From Novosphingobium olei (lineage in GTDB: Bacteria > Pseudomonadota > Alphaproteobacteria > Sphingomonadales > Sphingomonadaceae): a DNA stretch of 64,000 nt. A model generated the notes under the pieces. It had not been told where the DNA came from, made no database searches, and was given only the letters and a program-made list of their open reading frames with translations. The stretch covers positions 372,001 to 436,000 of the forward strand of contig NZ_JABBGM010000002.1 in assembly GCF_012927405.1 (NCBI RefSeq), given 5' to 3'. The position numbers and the translations under genes were made by a program. Positions 50,773 to 64,000 of the stretch are shown here, one piece after another; position 1 is the first letter of the stretch; every line of letters starts with the position of its first letter.

Positions 50773-51555
50773 TCAGCCCGAGGACCCGAGCTCGGCGTAG
50801 CGCGCCGGCGCGTGGCTGCGGACGAAGCGGGCAAGCGTGCGGTCGATGCTGTCCATCAGGGCCGGCACCGTAGTGTCGCCGGGGTGGACGGCAAGTCGCA
50901 GCGTCGGCAGCGCGAGCGGCAGCACCGTGCGCGCCAGGCGCGCGAAGGCGAGCGAACTGGCGATGCGGCCCTTGCTGCGGCTGGCCCAGGTGACGACAGG
51001 GCCGCGCGCGACGACTTCGCCGGTGGTGGGGCGCCACACCTTCATGTGGTCTTCGGCAAGCGGCAGGCCGAGGGCGCGCAGCGCGGCGTGGGCGCCTTCG
51101 CCATAGAGCCAGGCAGGGGCGATGAAGCCGGTGACCGGGCGGCCGAGGATGTCTTCCAGCAGGTCGCGCCCTTCGCGCATGCGCACCAGCGCTTCGGACG
51201 GGGGCAGGTTGAGGAATTCGCCTTCGCCCGCGGTCATGTGCTTGCCCTTGAACCCGGCGAGCCCTTCGGTGGCGGGCGTTTCGTCGCGATGGGACCAGCC
51301 GTGCAGGAACATCTCGATACCGGCATCGGCCCAGCCGCGCAGGCGCGTGGCAAAGGCGGCGTTGCCGGCGATCGGGGCTTCGCGCCAATGATCGGGGATC
51401 ACCAGCATGGCAAAGCGGGCGGGGCCGGTGTGCCGCTCGATCAGTTCGGCAAGGCGATCGACCTGGCTTTCCGAGCGCGGCGAGACGTCGTGGATCGAAA
51501 CCAGAAGGCGCCGCTTGTCGCTGTGTGCAGGGGACGGTGAGGCCGTTCGATCCAA
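50773..51555 (-). CDS. DUF2334 polysaccharide deacetylase-like protein
   Basis: A 260-residue protein and the first gene of the cluster. It shows the carbohydrate esterase-4-like pattern: S-I-H-D-V-S-P near the N-terminus (metal Asp), M-F-L-H-G-W-S-H (metal histidines) and F-I-A-P-A-W-L-Y. No signal peptide is seen, so it may deacetylate a cytoplasmic lipid-linked sugar. TTG 51555 is the first in-frame start I can propose. Its presence suggests an N-acetyl sugar in the product of the cluster. Confidence 0.8.
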   Translation of the reverse strand: MDRTASPSPAHSDKRRLLVSIHDVSPRSESQVDRLAELIERHTGPARFAMLVIPDHWREAPIAGNAAFATRLRGWADAGIEMFLHGWSHRDETPATEGLAGFKGKHMTAGEGEFLNLPPSEALVRMREGRDLLEDILGRPVTGFIAPAWLYGEGAHAALRALGLPLAEDHMKVWRPTTGEVVARGPVVTWASRSKGRIASSLAFARLARTVLPLALPTLRLAVHPGDTTVPALMDSIDRTLARFVRSHAPARYAELGSSG

Positions 51556-51892
51556 GTTTCGACTATCCGCATGACGGGACTTTTCCCGGCGCTCTGGCGC
51601 GTTGGCGTCAGGTGGCGGGGGCGGTCCGATCTTTCAAGTGCCGGAAAAAGGCCCATGCCGGCTGAAGCCCGTGATGCGGCGCGTGCTGCAGGGGTGTGCG
51701 TTCCCGGTTCCGTCGCGCGGCCTGTCGCAAGGGGGCCAATTTTGCAACGATTATTTGCGCCGCTCGGTCTGGCGAGGATACCGCGCGGGTGGTCGCAAGT
51801 TCATTGTCTATCGCAAAGGTAGATATATGTTGAGAGCCTTAGTCGGGACGTAAACCGAGTCGACCGGCCGCTTCTTCGATGGAGACGATGCG
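51556..51892. promoter_or_regulatory. Divergent control region between the deacetylase and hydrolase genes
   Basis: A 337-nt gap with no credible gene. Toward the hydrolase a short AT-richer stretch (about 51800-51835) carries TTCATT and, after a 17-nt spacer, ATATAT, a possible weak promoter. I see no clear promoter for the minus-strand cluster. Confidence 0.35.
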
Positions 51893-52540
51893 ATGGCCTT
51901 CGAACAGACACATGCAACCACGCGCGACCCGGTGATCCTGACGGTTCCGGGGCTGGGCAACAGCGGCGCGGGCCACTGGCAGACGCGCTGGGAAGACACC
52001 CTGCCGGACTGCCGGCGCGTGGACCTGGGGCTGTGGGACGATCCCCACCGCAACACCTGGGTGAACAAGATCAACCTCGCGGTCGAGCGTGCCGAGCGCC
52101 CGGTCGTGCTGGTGGCGCATTCGCTCGGCTGCCATGCGGTGGCGTGGTGGGCCGAGTACGAGCGGCTTTCGGGCGGTGGCAGCCTTTCCAAGGTGATTGG
52201 CGCGCTGCTGGTCGCGCCGCCCGATGTCGAGGACACGCCGATCGATCGCCGCCTGACCCGCTTTGCACCGGTGCCGGCAGGCGAACTGCCGTTCCGCAGC
52301 GTGCTCGTCGCCAGCCGCGACGATCCGTACATGCCGTTCGGGCAGGCGCGGGCGCTGGCGCGGCAGTGGGGCGCGAGCTTTGCCGATGCGGGCGCGGCGG
52401 GCCACATCAACGCGCGGTCGGACCTGGGCGACTGGACGTTTGGGCGACTGCTGCTCAACCGGCTGCTGCCGCGTCCGCTGTCGCTGGACGAAGGTCCGGC
52501 GCGCTATGGCACGGGCGAGCGCCGGTACATCGATCCGGCG

Positions 52541-52561
<21 letters not shown>
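51893..52561 (+). CDS. RBBP9/YdeN family alpha/beta hydrolase
   Basis: A 222-residue cytoplasmic serine hydrolase. V-P-G-L-G-N-S-G-A-G-H-W is the oxyanion region; the triad appears as Ser77 in A-H-S-L-G-C, Asp in S-R-D-D-P-Y near 144 and His in A-A-G-H-I-N near 169. The substrate is unknown. The gene is divergent from the glycosyltransferase cluster, and its end overlaps the end of glgX (52541-52561) by 21 nt on the opposite strand. Confidence 0.9.
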
Positions 52562-57421
<4,860 letters not shown>

Positions 57422-57425
<4 letters not shown>

Positions 57426-58684
57426 GCCAGCCTGTCGATCATCGCCTTGGTGATCAGGCACACGCCGTTTTCGGTGCGGCGGAAGCGGCGGGCATCGAGT
57501 TCGGGATCTTCGCCGACGACGAGGCCTTCGGGAATGCGCACGCCGGAATCGAGGATCACCCGCTTCAACTGCGCGCCGCGCCCGATGTTGCAGTAGGGCA
57601 GGATGACGCCTTCCTCCACCGAGGAGAACGAGCCCATCTTCACCCCGGTGAACAGCAGCGAACGCCGGGCGAGCGCGCCCGAAACGATGCAGTCCTGGCT
57701 GATCAGCGACGAGATCGCCATGCCGCGGCGGCCTTCTTCATCGTGCACGAACTTGGCCGGCGCGGCGACGACCTGGTCGGTCCAGATCGGCCAGTCGCGG
57801 TCGTACATGTTGAGCTTGGGCACCGTGTCGGTGAGATCGAGGTTGGCGTCGAAATAGGCATCGAGCGTGCCCACGTCGCGCCAGTATTCCTCGATTTCCT
57901 CGGCCGCGCGGATGCAGCTGTCGGTAAAGCGGTGGGCCACTGCCTTTCCGTGCTTGACGATGTAGGGGATGATGTCCCCGCCGAAGTCGCGGCTGGAAGC
58001 GGGGTCTGCGGCATCGCGCTGGAGCTGTTCGAACAGGAACTTCGTCTCGAACACGTAGATGCCCATCGAAGCGAGCGAATGCGCATCATCGCCCGGGATC
58101 GTCGGCGGATCGGCGGGCTTTTCGACGAAGGCGGTGATGGTCGATGCTTCGTCCATCGCCATCACGCCGAAGCCGGTCGCGTCCTTCTTGGGCACCACGA
58201 GGCAGCCGACGGTGACGTCCGCGCCCGAACTGACGTGCTGTTGCAGCATCAGTTCGTAGTCCATCTTGTAGATGTGGTCGCCGGCCAGGATGACCATGTA
58301 CTTGGGCGCGTGGGCCTGGATGATGTCGATGTTCTGGAACACCGCGTCGGCCGTGCCTTCGTACCACTGGTGTTCGGACACGCGCTGCGATGCGGGCAGG
58401 ATGTCGAAGCTTTCGTTGCGCTCGGGCCGCATGAAGTTCCACGCGCGGTTCATGTGGCGGATTAGCGAGTGCGCCTTGTACTGCGTGGCGACGCCGATGC
58501 GGCGAATGCCGGAATTGATCGCGTTCGACAGCGCGAAGTCGATGATCCGGCTGACCCCGCCGAAATAGACCGCCGGCTTGGCGCGATTGTCGGTCAATTC
58601 CTTCAACCGGCTGCCGCGTCCGCCGGCGAGCACATAGGCCATGGCATCGCGTGCCAGCGGCTGACCGATCGTCCTGTCCCTCAT
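57422..58684 (-). CDS. glgC: Glucose-1-phosphate adenylyltransferase GlgC
   Basis: Makes ADP-glucose from ATP and glucose-1-phosphate, the committed step of glycogen synthesis. 420 residues: [12 protein letters not shown] is the nucleotide loop, [10 protein letters not shown] follows, and V-E-K-P in the middle carries the glucose-1-phosphate lysine. The C-terminal left-handed beta-helix is complete ([10 protein letters not shown]). Allosteric control is expected from the family. ATG 58684 overlaps glgB by 4 nt. Confidence 0.97.
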
Positions 58685-60864
58685 TCTTCCTCTCCGTTTC
58701 CGGCAAATTCGAACATCAGCGTGGATAGTCCCGGCAGGACGATGAGCGCCGCCCCGTCCTTTGCTTCGATGGACCCCAGGTTGCCCTGGCCCGATCCGCC
58801 GTAGTGCGCGGCATCGGAATTGAGCACTTCGCGCCATACGCCATCGTGCGGCAGCGGCAGGCGGTAATGGCCGTGGGTGGCGGGCGTCATGTTGCAGACG
58901 ACCGCGACCGGGCGCGTGCCCGGCGCCTTGCGCACCCAGGCGAACACGCTGGCGAGCGCATCGTCCACGACCAGCCATTCGAACCCTTCGGGCTCGCAAT
59001 CGCGGGCGTGGAGGGCGGGGCAGTTGCGATAGGCGCCGTTGAGATCGCGGACCCAGCGCTGGATGCCAGCGTGGGGTTCGTACTGCAGCAGGTCCCAGTC
59101 GAGCGAGCGCGCCTCGCTCCATTCGCGGCGCTGCGCGAATTCCTGCCCCATGAACAGCAGCTTCTTGCCGGGATAGCCCCACATCAGCCCGTAGTAGGCG
59201 CGCAGCGAGGCAAACTTCTGCCAGTCGTCGCCCGCCATCTTGTTGATCAGGCTGCTTTTGCCGTGGACGACTTCGTCGTGGCTCAGCGGCAGGACGAAGT
59301 TTTCGGCGAAGGCGTACATCAGGCCGAAGGTGATCTCGTCATGATGGTATCGGCGGTGGACCGGGTCGCGGGCCATGTACTTCAGCGTATCGTGCATGAA
59401 GCCCATGTTCCATTTGAAGCCGAAGCCGAGCGCGCTCGACCGCACCTCGCCCGCTTCGATCGGCAGCGTGACGCCGGGCCACGAGGTGCTTTCCTCGGCC
59501 ACGGTCATCACGCCGGGGTGCTGGCCGTAGAGCGCCTTGTTCATGGATTGAAGGAAGCCGACCGCCTCCCAGTTTTCGCGCCCGCCCTGCGCATTGGGTA
59601 TCCAGTCGCCGCCTTCGCGCGAATAGTCGCGGTAGAGCATCGAAGCGACCGCATCCACGCGCAGGCCGTCGACGTGGTACTGTTCGGCCCAGAACAGCGC
59701 GTTGTTGACAAGGAACGCCTCCACCTCGCGCCGGCCGAAGTTGTAGATCGCGGTGTTCCAGTCGGGATGGAAGCCCAATCGCGGGTCTTCGTGTTCGTAC
59801 AGGTGCGTGCCATCGAAGCGTGACAGGCCGAAGGCATCGGTCGGAAAGTGCGCGGGCACCCAGTCTACCAGCACGCCCAGACCCGCCTGATGCGCGCCGT
59901 CGACGAAGCGGGCAAAGCCGGCGGGTTCGCCGAAACGCGCGCTTGGCGCATAGAGCCCGGTGGTCTGGTAGCCCCACGAGGGATCGTAGGGGTGCTCGGA
60001 CACCGGCAGGAACTCGATATGGGTAAAGCCCATGTCGATGCAGTACGGGATCAACTGGTCGGCGAGGTCATCCCAGCTGTAGAATTCGGCCGTGTCTGGC
60101 TTGCGCCACGAGCCGGGATGGACCTCGTAGATCGAGACCGGTTCGCGCCGGGCATCGGCCTTGGCCCAATGCGCGCGGTGGGCGTCGTCGGCCCAGTCGG
60201 GCTTGCCGGGGCGCGCCACGATCGATGCAGTGGCGGGGCGCAGTTCGGCGGCAAAGGCGTAAGGATCGGCCTTGAGCGGCTGAACCGTGCCGTCGGGCCC
60301 CACGATCCGGTACTTGTAGGCGCGGCCCGTGCCGATGTCGGGCAGGAAGATTTCCCATACGCCGGTGTCGGCGCGCTTGCGCATCGGGTGGCGGCGGTGG
60401 TCCCAGTCGTTGAAATCACCGACCACCGCGACAAGGCTGGCGTTGGGTGCCCAGACCGCGAAGTGGACGCCGCTTGCGCCTTCATGGTCGATCGGATGTG
60501 CGCCCAGCTTGTCGAACAGGCGGAAATGCGTGCCTTGCCCGATCAGGAAATCGTCGGTGGGGCCGAGCACCGGGCCGAACGAGTAGGGGTCGGTGACGGA
60601 CCACTGGTGGACGCCCGCGCTGCAGCGATAGCGCACCGGCTGCGGCTTGCCATCGACCAGTCCTTCGAACAGCCCGCGCGGATCGACCCGGGTGAGCGTC
60701 CCTAGCGCGGTGCCGTCGAGCGCGAAGGCCTGCGCCTCTTGCGCGCCGGGCAGGATGGCGCGGGCAAAGGCGCCCCCGGGCCCGGGATGGACGCCGAGGA
60801 GCGAGAACGGGTCGGCGTGCGTGCCTTCCAGCAAGGCTTCGATGGCACGCGCGTCGGGCTTCAT
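58681..60864 (-). CDS. glgB: 1,4-alpha-glucan branching enzyme GlgB
   Basis: Creates alpha-1,6 branches. 727 residues, the long form with two N-terminal beta domains (the second is CBM48: [19 protein letters not shown]) before the GH13 barrel. Catalytic residues are visible as Asp in G-L-R-V-D-A-V-A, Glu in T-V-A-E-E-S-T and Asp in L-S-H-D-E-V-V-H-G. It begins 9 nt after glgP and overlaps glgC by 4 nt. Confidence 0.97.
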   Translation of the reverse strand: MKPDARAIEALLEGTHADPFSLLGVHPGPGGAFARAILPGAQEAQAFALDGTALGTLTRVDPRGLFEGLVDGKPQPVRYRCSAGVHQWSVTDPYSFGPVLGPTDDFLIGQGTHFRLFDKLGAHPIDHEGASGVHFAVWAPNASLVAVVGDFNDWDHRRHPMRKRADTGVWEIFLPDIGTGRAYKYRIVGPDGTVQPLKADPYAFAAELRPATASIVARPGKPDWADDAHRAHWAKADARREPVSIYEVHPGSWRKPDTAEFYSWDDLADQLIPYCIDMGFTHIEFLPVSEHPYDPSWGYQTTGLYAPSARFGEPAGFARFVDGAHQAGLGVLVDWVPAHFPTDAFGLSRFDGTHLYEHEDPRLGFHPDWNTAIYNFGRREVEAFLVNNALFWAEQYHVDGLRVDAVASMLYRDYSREGGDWIPNAQGGRENWEAVGFLQSMNKALYGQHPGVMTVAEESTSWPGVTLPIEAGEVRSSALGFGFKWNMGFMHDTLKYMARDPVHRRYHHDEITFGLMYAFAENFVLPLSHDEVVHGKSSLINKMAGDDWQKFASLRAYYGLMWGYPGKKLLFMGQEFAQRREWSEARSLDWDLLQYEPHAGIQRWVRDLNGAYRNCPALHARDCEPEGFEWLVVDDALASVFAWVRKAPGTRPVAVVCNMTPATHGHYRLPLPHDGVWREVLNSDAAHYGGSGQGNLGSIEAKDGAALIVLPGLSTLMFEFAGNGEEE

Positions 60865-60873
60865 GTCGACTTT

Positions 60874-63297
60874 TCAGACCCCCCAGATATCGCGCGCGTA
60901 TTCGCCGATAGTCCGGTCCGAAGAGAACCAGCCGACGTTGGCGATGTTCCGCAAGGCACTGGCGCGCCACGCTTTTTGATTTTCCCAGCGCGCATCGACG
61001 CTGCGCTGTGCAGCGTGATAAGCATCGAAATCGGCGGCGACCATGAACCAGTCGCTGTCATAGAGCCCGCCCATCAGCGCGGTGTAGCGGTTGGGATCGT
61101 CCGGGCTGAACACGCCGCTGGAGATGGCGTTGATCGCCTGCTGCAATTCGCGGCTGCCTTCGATAACCGCGCGCGGGTTGTAGCCGGCGGCACGCTGTTC
61201 GAGCACTTCGTCGGCGGTCAGCCCGAAGATCACGATGTTGTCGTCGCCGACGCGATCCTTGATCTCGATATTGGCGCCATCGAGCGTGCCGATGGTAAGC
61301 GCCCCGTTGAGCGCAAACTTCATGTTGCCGGTGCCGCTGGCTTCCATGCCGGCCGTGCTGATCTGTTCGGACAGGTCCGCCGCCGGAATGATCCGTTCGG
61401 CAAGGCTGACGTTGTAGTTGGGCACGAACACGACCTTGAGCAGACCGCCGACCGAAGGATCGGAATTGACGCGACGGGCGATGTCGTTGGCGAGTTTGAT
61501 GATCAGCTTGGCGTTGTGGTAGCTCGGCGCCGCCTTGCCGCCGAAGATCTTCACGCGCGGCACCCAGTCGCGTTCGGGGTGGCTGCGGATCTGGTCGTAG
61601 AGCGCGACCGTTTCGACCAGGTTGAGCAACTGTCGCTTGTATTCGTGGATGCGCTTGATCTGCACGTCGAACAGCGCATCGGGATCTAGCCGGACGCCGG
61701 TAATCTGCTTGATATGCGCGGCGAGCGCGACCTTGTTGGCGCGCTTCACTTCGGCGATGCGTTCGCCGAGCGCGGCATCGTCGGCCAGCGCGTTCAGGTC
61801 GGCGAGCTTTTCCGCATCGTCGAGGAAGGCATCGCCGATCGCGTCCTTGAGCACGCCGACGAGGCCCGGATTGCATTGCTGCAGCCAGCGGCGCGGGGTG
61901 ACGCCGTTGGTCTTGTTGTTGATCTTTTCCGGGTACAGCGCGTGCAGGTCCGAAAAGACCGTCGACTTCATCAGATCGGTGTGGAGCGCCGCGACGCCGT
62001 TGACCGAATGCGCGCCGCAGAAGGCGAGATTGGCCATGCGCACGCGGCGTTCGCCGTGTTCGTCGATCAGGCTGATCGCGGCGATCTGGGCATCGTCCAT
62101 GCCCGCCTTGCGCGCTTCGCGCAGCACGCGGCTGTTGATCGCGTAGATGATCTGCATGTGGCGCGGCAGCAGCCGTTCGAACAGCGGCAGCGGCCAGGTT
62201 TCGAGCGCTTCGGGCAGCAGGGTGTGGTTGGTGTAGGCGACGGTTTTGCGCGTCACTTCCCACGCTTCGTTGAATTCGAGCCCGTGATCGTCGACGAGGA
62301 TGCGCATGATCTCGGCTACGGCGACGGCGGGGTGCGTGTCGTTGAGCTGGATCGCGGCCTTGTCCGGCAGGGTGCGCACGTCACCGTGATATTGCGCGTG
62401 GCGGCGCACGATGTCCTGGATCGAGGCAGAGGTGAAGAAGTACTCCTGCCGCAGGCGCAGCTCTTGGCCCGAAGGCGTGGAGTCTGCCGGATAAAGCACG
62501 CGGACCAGCGCATCGGCGCGCGCGTCCTCGACTAGCGCGCCGACGTGGTCGCCTGCGTTGAAGGCATCGAGGCGGATCGGATCGAGCGCGCGCGCGGTCC
62601 ACAGCCGCAGCGTGTTGACGCGCTTTCCGCGCCAGCCGACGACCGGCATGTCATAGGCGCTCGCCTCGACGCGTTCGGCCGGCTTCCATTCGACGCCATC
62701 GCCGCGATCGATCACTTCGCCGCCGAAGCCGATGCGATAGGCGCTCTCGCGCCGGTCGAATTCCCAGGGGTTGCCGTGGCTGAGCCAGGTTTCGGGCAGT
62801 TCGACCTGCCAGCCATCGTCGATGCGCTGGCGGAACATGCCATTCTTGTAGCGGATGCCATAGCCGTAGGCGGGGATGTCGAGGCTGGCGAGGCTCTCCA
62901 TGAAGCACGCGGCAAGCCGCCCGAGGCCCCCGTTGCCGAGCGCGGCGTCGGGCTCAAGGTCTTCCAGCTGCGACAGGTCGAAGCCGTGGGCGGCGAGCGC
63001 CTTTTCCATCTCGCGCGTGAGGCCCATGTTCGACAGCGCATCGCGCAGCAGGCGACCGATGAGGAATTCGAGGCTGAGGTAATAGACCCGCTTGCCGCCC
63101 TGGTCGTAGGTCTTGCGCGTGCTCTCCATCCAGCGGTCGATGACCGCGTCGCGCAGCGTGAGCACGGTGGCGGTGAACCAGTCGTGCGGCTTGGCCGCGC
63201 GCTCGTCCTTGCCGACGCGATGGCGCAGCACGTCGATGATGTGCGCGTCGATCTCGGCGGCTTTGGAGCCGGTGCTCAAGGGGATGTCGAGGCTCAT
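60874..63297 (-). CDS. glgP: Glycogen/alpha-glucan phosphorylase GlgP
   Basis: Releases glucose-1-phosphate from glycogen ends. 807 residues from ATG 63297, with GGAG just upstream; a further in-frame stretch to 63354 is unconserved. Y-Y-L-S-L-E-F-L-I-G-R and A-L-G-N-G-G-L-G-R-L-A-A-C are N-terminal hallmarks; H-E-Y-K-R-Q-L-L-N and E-A-S-G-T-G-N-M-K-F hold the phosphate-binding and PLP-lysine regions. It is the first gene of the operon, placing breakdown and synthesis under one promoter. Confidence 0.97.
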   Translation of the reverse strand: MSLDIPLSTGSKAAEIDAHIIDVLRHRVGKDERAAKPHDWFTATVLTLRDAVIDRWMESTRKTYDQGGKRVYYLSLEFLIGRLLRDALSNMGLTREMEKALAAHGFDLSQLEDLEPDAALGNGGLGRLAACFMESLASLDIPAYGYGIRYKNGMFRQRIDDGWQVELPETWLSHGNPWEFDRRESAYRIGFGGEVIDRGDGVEWKPAERVEASAYDMPVVGWRGKRVNTLRLWTARALDPIRLDAFNAGDHVGALVEDARADALVRVLYPADSTPSGQELRLRQEYFFTSASIQDIVRRHAQYHGDVRTLPDKAAIQLNDTHPAVAVAEIMRILVDDHGLEFNEAWEVTRKTVAYTNHTLLPEALETWPLPLFERLLPRHMQIIYAINSRVLREARKAGMDDAQIAAISLIDEHGERRVRMANLAFCGAHSVNGVAALHTDLMKSTVFSDLHALYPEKINNKTNGVTPRRWLQQCNPGLVGVLKDAIGDAFLDDAEKLADLNALADDAALGERIAEVKRANKVALAAHIKQITGVRLDPDALFDVQIKRIHEYKRQLLNLVETVALYDQIRSHPERDWVPRVKIFGGKAAPSYHNAKLIIKLANDIARRVNSDPSVGGLLKVVFVPNYNVSLAERIIPAADLSEQISTAGMEASGTGNMKFALNGALTIGTLDGANIEIKDRVGDDNIVIFGLTADEVLEQRAAGYNPRAVIEGSRELQQAINAISSGVFSPDDPNRYTALMGGLYDSDWFMVAADFDAYHAAQRSVDARWENQKAWRASALRNIANVGWFSSDRTIGEYARDIWGV

Positions 63298-63619
63298 GGC
63301 AATGCGCTCCACCTGGTGGGTCCGAAGGAGACGCAGGGGCGACGCCCTCCGCACCTGCGGACCAGTTGACCCGGCCTCTCAGTACGGCATTCGCCGCTCG
63401 TTCCCGTCATCGTGCGGCTGCCCTGGCAATGCGGCCGCACGATCCTCCCGGAACCGAGCCTAGGCGAGGCGTGGCGCGTTCCACAAGTCGCGATGCCCTG
63501 CGCATTGCAAAAAATCCCCCCCGCGTCGCAACATTCGTGCGCAACGCATGGCAAGGGCAGTGCCACGCCATCGCCAGCGTGGCGACGGGGAATACGTCTG
63601 CGGCCCAGGGCGGCAGTGG
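63298..63619. promoter_or_regulatory. Upstream region of the glycogen operon
   Basis: A 322-nt gap between glgP and the end of the next minus-strand gene. It must contain the glg promoter, but I find no convincing -35/-10 pair on the minus strand. The only standout is an A/T-rich GATTTTTTGCAA (minus strand, about 63506-63517), which may belong to a promoter or to the end of the upstream transcript. Confidence 0.35.
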
Positions 63620-64000
63620 TCAGCGCATATCTATGCGCAGGCCCGCCCAGATCGTGCGCGGTGTGCCGAGGTCCTGCGTGGAGCCCGAATTGCGCGTGAC
63701 GATGACCTCGTCGGTAAGATTTTCGCCCCGCAGCACGAGGCTGAAAGGACCGGCGAGCGGCACTTGCGCGAAAGCGTCGAGCGTGGTCGCCGGGGCAAGG
63801 GAGTCGCTCTGCAGGTCGTCCTCGTACTGCAGGCCGACGTGGCGCAGCGTAAGGGCCAGGCGCCAGCGTTCGGCCGGCTGCCAGCTTGCAGTGGCGCTCG
63901 CCGCCCAGCGCGGCGTCTGCGACGGGCGCTTGCCGTCGAGTGGCTGACCCGGCGCGCGGACATGCGCATCGGTATAGCTGAGCGAGCCGGCGAGCGAGAA
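63620..64000 (-). CDS. TonB-dependent receptor, C-terminal part (gene continues beyond right edge)
   Basis: The last 126 residues of an outer-membrane receptor barrel, read in from the right edge. F-S-L-A-G-S-L-S-Y-T-D, R-W-A-A-S-A-T-A-S-W and L-R-G-E-N-L-T-D-E are typical late barrel strands; N-L-T-D-E is the usual pre-terminal motif. The chain ends W-A-G-L-R-I-D-M-R, with arginine instead of the C-terminal aromatic residue expected for BAM-dependent folding. The start and plug are outside the window. Confidence 0.85.
   Translation of the reverse strand, partial: FSLAGSLSYTDAHVRAPGQPLDGKRPSQTPRWAASATASWQPAERWRLALTLRHVGLQYEDDLQSDSLAPATTLDAFAQVPLAGPFSLVLRGENLTDEVIVTRNSGSTQDLGTPRTIWAGLRIDMR

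Noticed and set aside
51571..51853. Short open frames upstream of the RBBP9-like hydrolase
   Set aside because: Overlapping frames of about 83 codons, none with a good ribosome-binding site or protein-like composition; treated as intergenic.

Overview
This is a GC-rich chromosomal segment from an alphaproteobacterium, most likely a sphingomonad close to Novosphingobium or Sphingobium. I infer this from four things: the rplO-secY-adk and rpsM-rpsK-rpoA-rplQ gene order, with no rpsD beside rpoA; an F1-ATPase zeta-type inhibitor next to BolA and a monothiol glutaredoxin; three TonB-dependent receptors; and paired secreted prolyl oligopeptidases. The assignment rests on gene content only. I see no tRNA, rRNA, CRISPR array, insertion sequence or phage gene.

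Region 1 (1-19,702) is the ribosomal protein superoperon on the plus strand: the end of rpsC, then rplP-rpmC-rpsQ-rplN-rplX-rplE-rpsN-rpsH-rplF-rplR-rpsE-rpmD, rplO-secY-adk, and rpsM-rpsK-rpoA-rplQ. It is interrupted twice. After rpmD there is a strong intrinsic terminator and a membrane acyltransferase gene before rplO. Between adk and rpsM lie about 7.8 kb of accessory genes: an SRPBCC-like secreted protein, an MFS transporter, glutamate dehydrogenase, and a three-part lipid-linked sugar set (GT-C-like membrane protein, GtrA-like flippase, GT2 sugar transferase). Nearly every long gap between the ribosomal genes holds a strong hairpin without a clear U-tract.

Region 2 (19,800-31,482) holds two tandem periplasmic prolyl oligopeptidases; the zeta inhibitor-BolA-Grx4 iron-sulfur/redox cluster; a NUDIX hydrolase; two tiny membrane proteins; the ohr-ohrR organic peroxide defence pair with an operator lying inside its promoter; and a membrane protein followed by a large unassigned protein that looks like an alpha/alpha-toroid.

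Region 3 (31,473-46,312) holds a minus-strand RND efflux operon (adaptor, pump, outer-membrane channel), an L,D-transpeptidase-like protein, a DoxX-nitroreductase pair, a TonB receptor overlapping an ectonucleotide-pyrophosphatase-like phosphodiesterase, and a second TonB receptor with a structured leader.

Region 4 (46,313-52,561) has REP-like repeats and then a five-gene minus-strand cluster: DUF2334 deacetylase-like protein, GT4, LPG-synthase-like flippase, DUF2141 and a second GT4. This is the best candidate here for an undescribed glycoconjugate pathway. A small alpha/beta hydrolase is divergent from it.

Region 5 (52,541-63,297) is a compact glycogen operon, glgP-glgB-glgC-glgA-pgm-glgX, mostly joined by 4-nt overlaps; it carries everything needed to make and break down glycogen. 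The window ends inside a third TonB receptor gene, of which only the C-terminal 126 residues are present.
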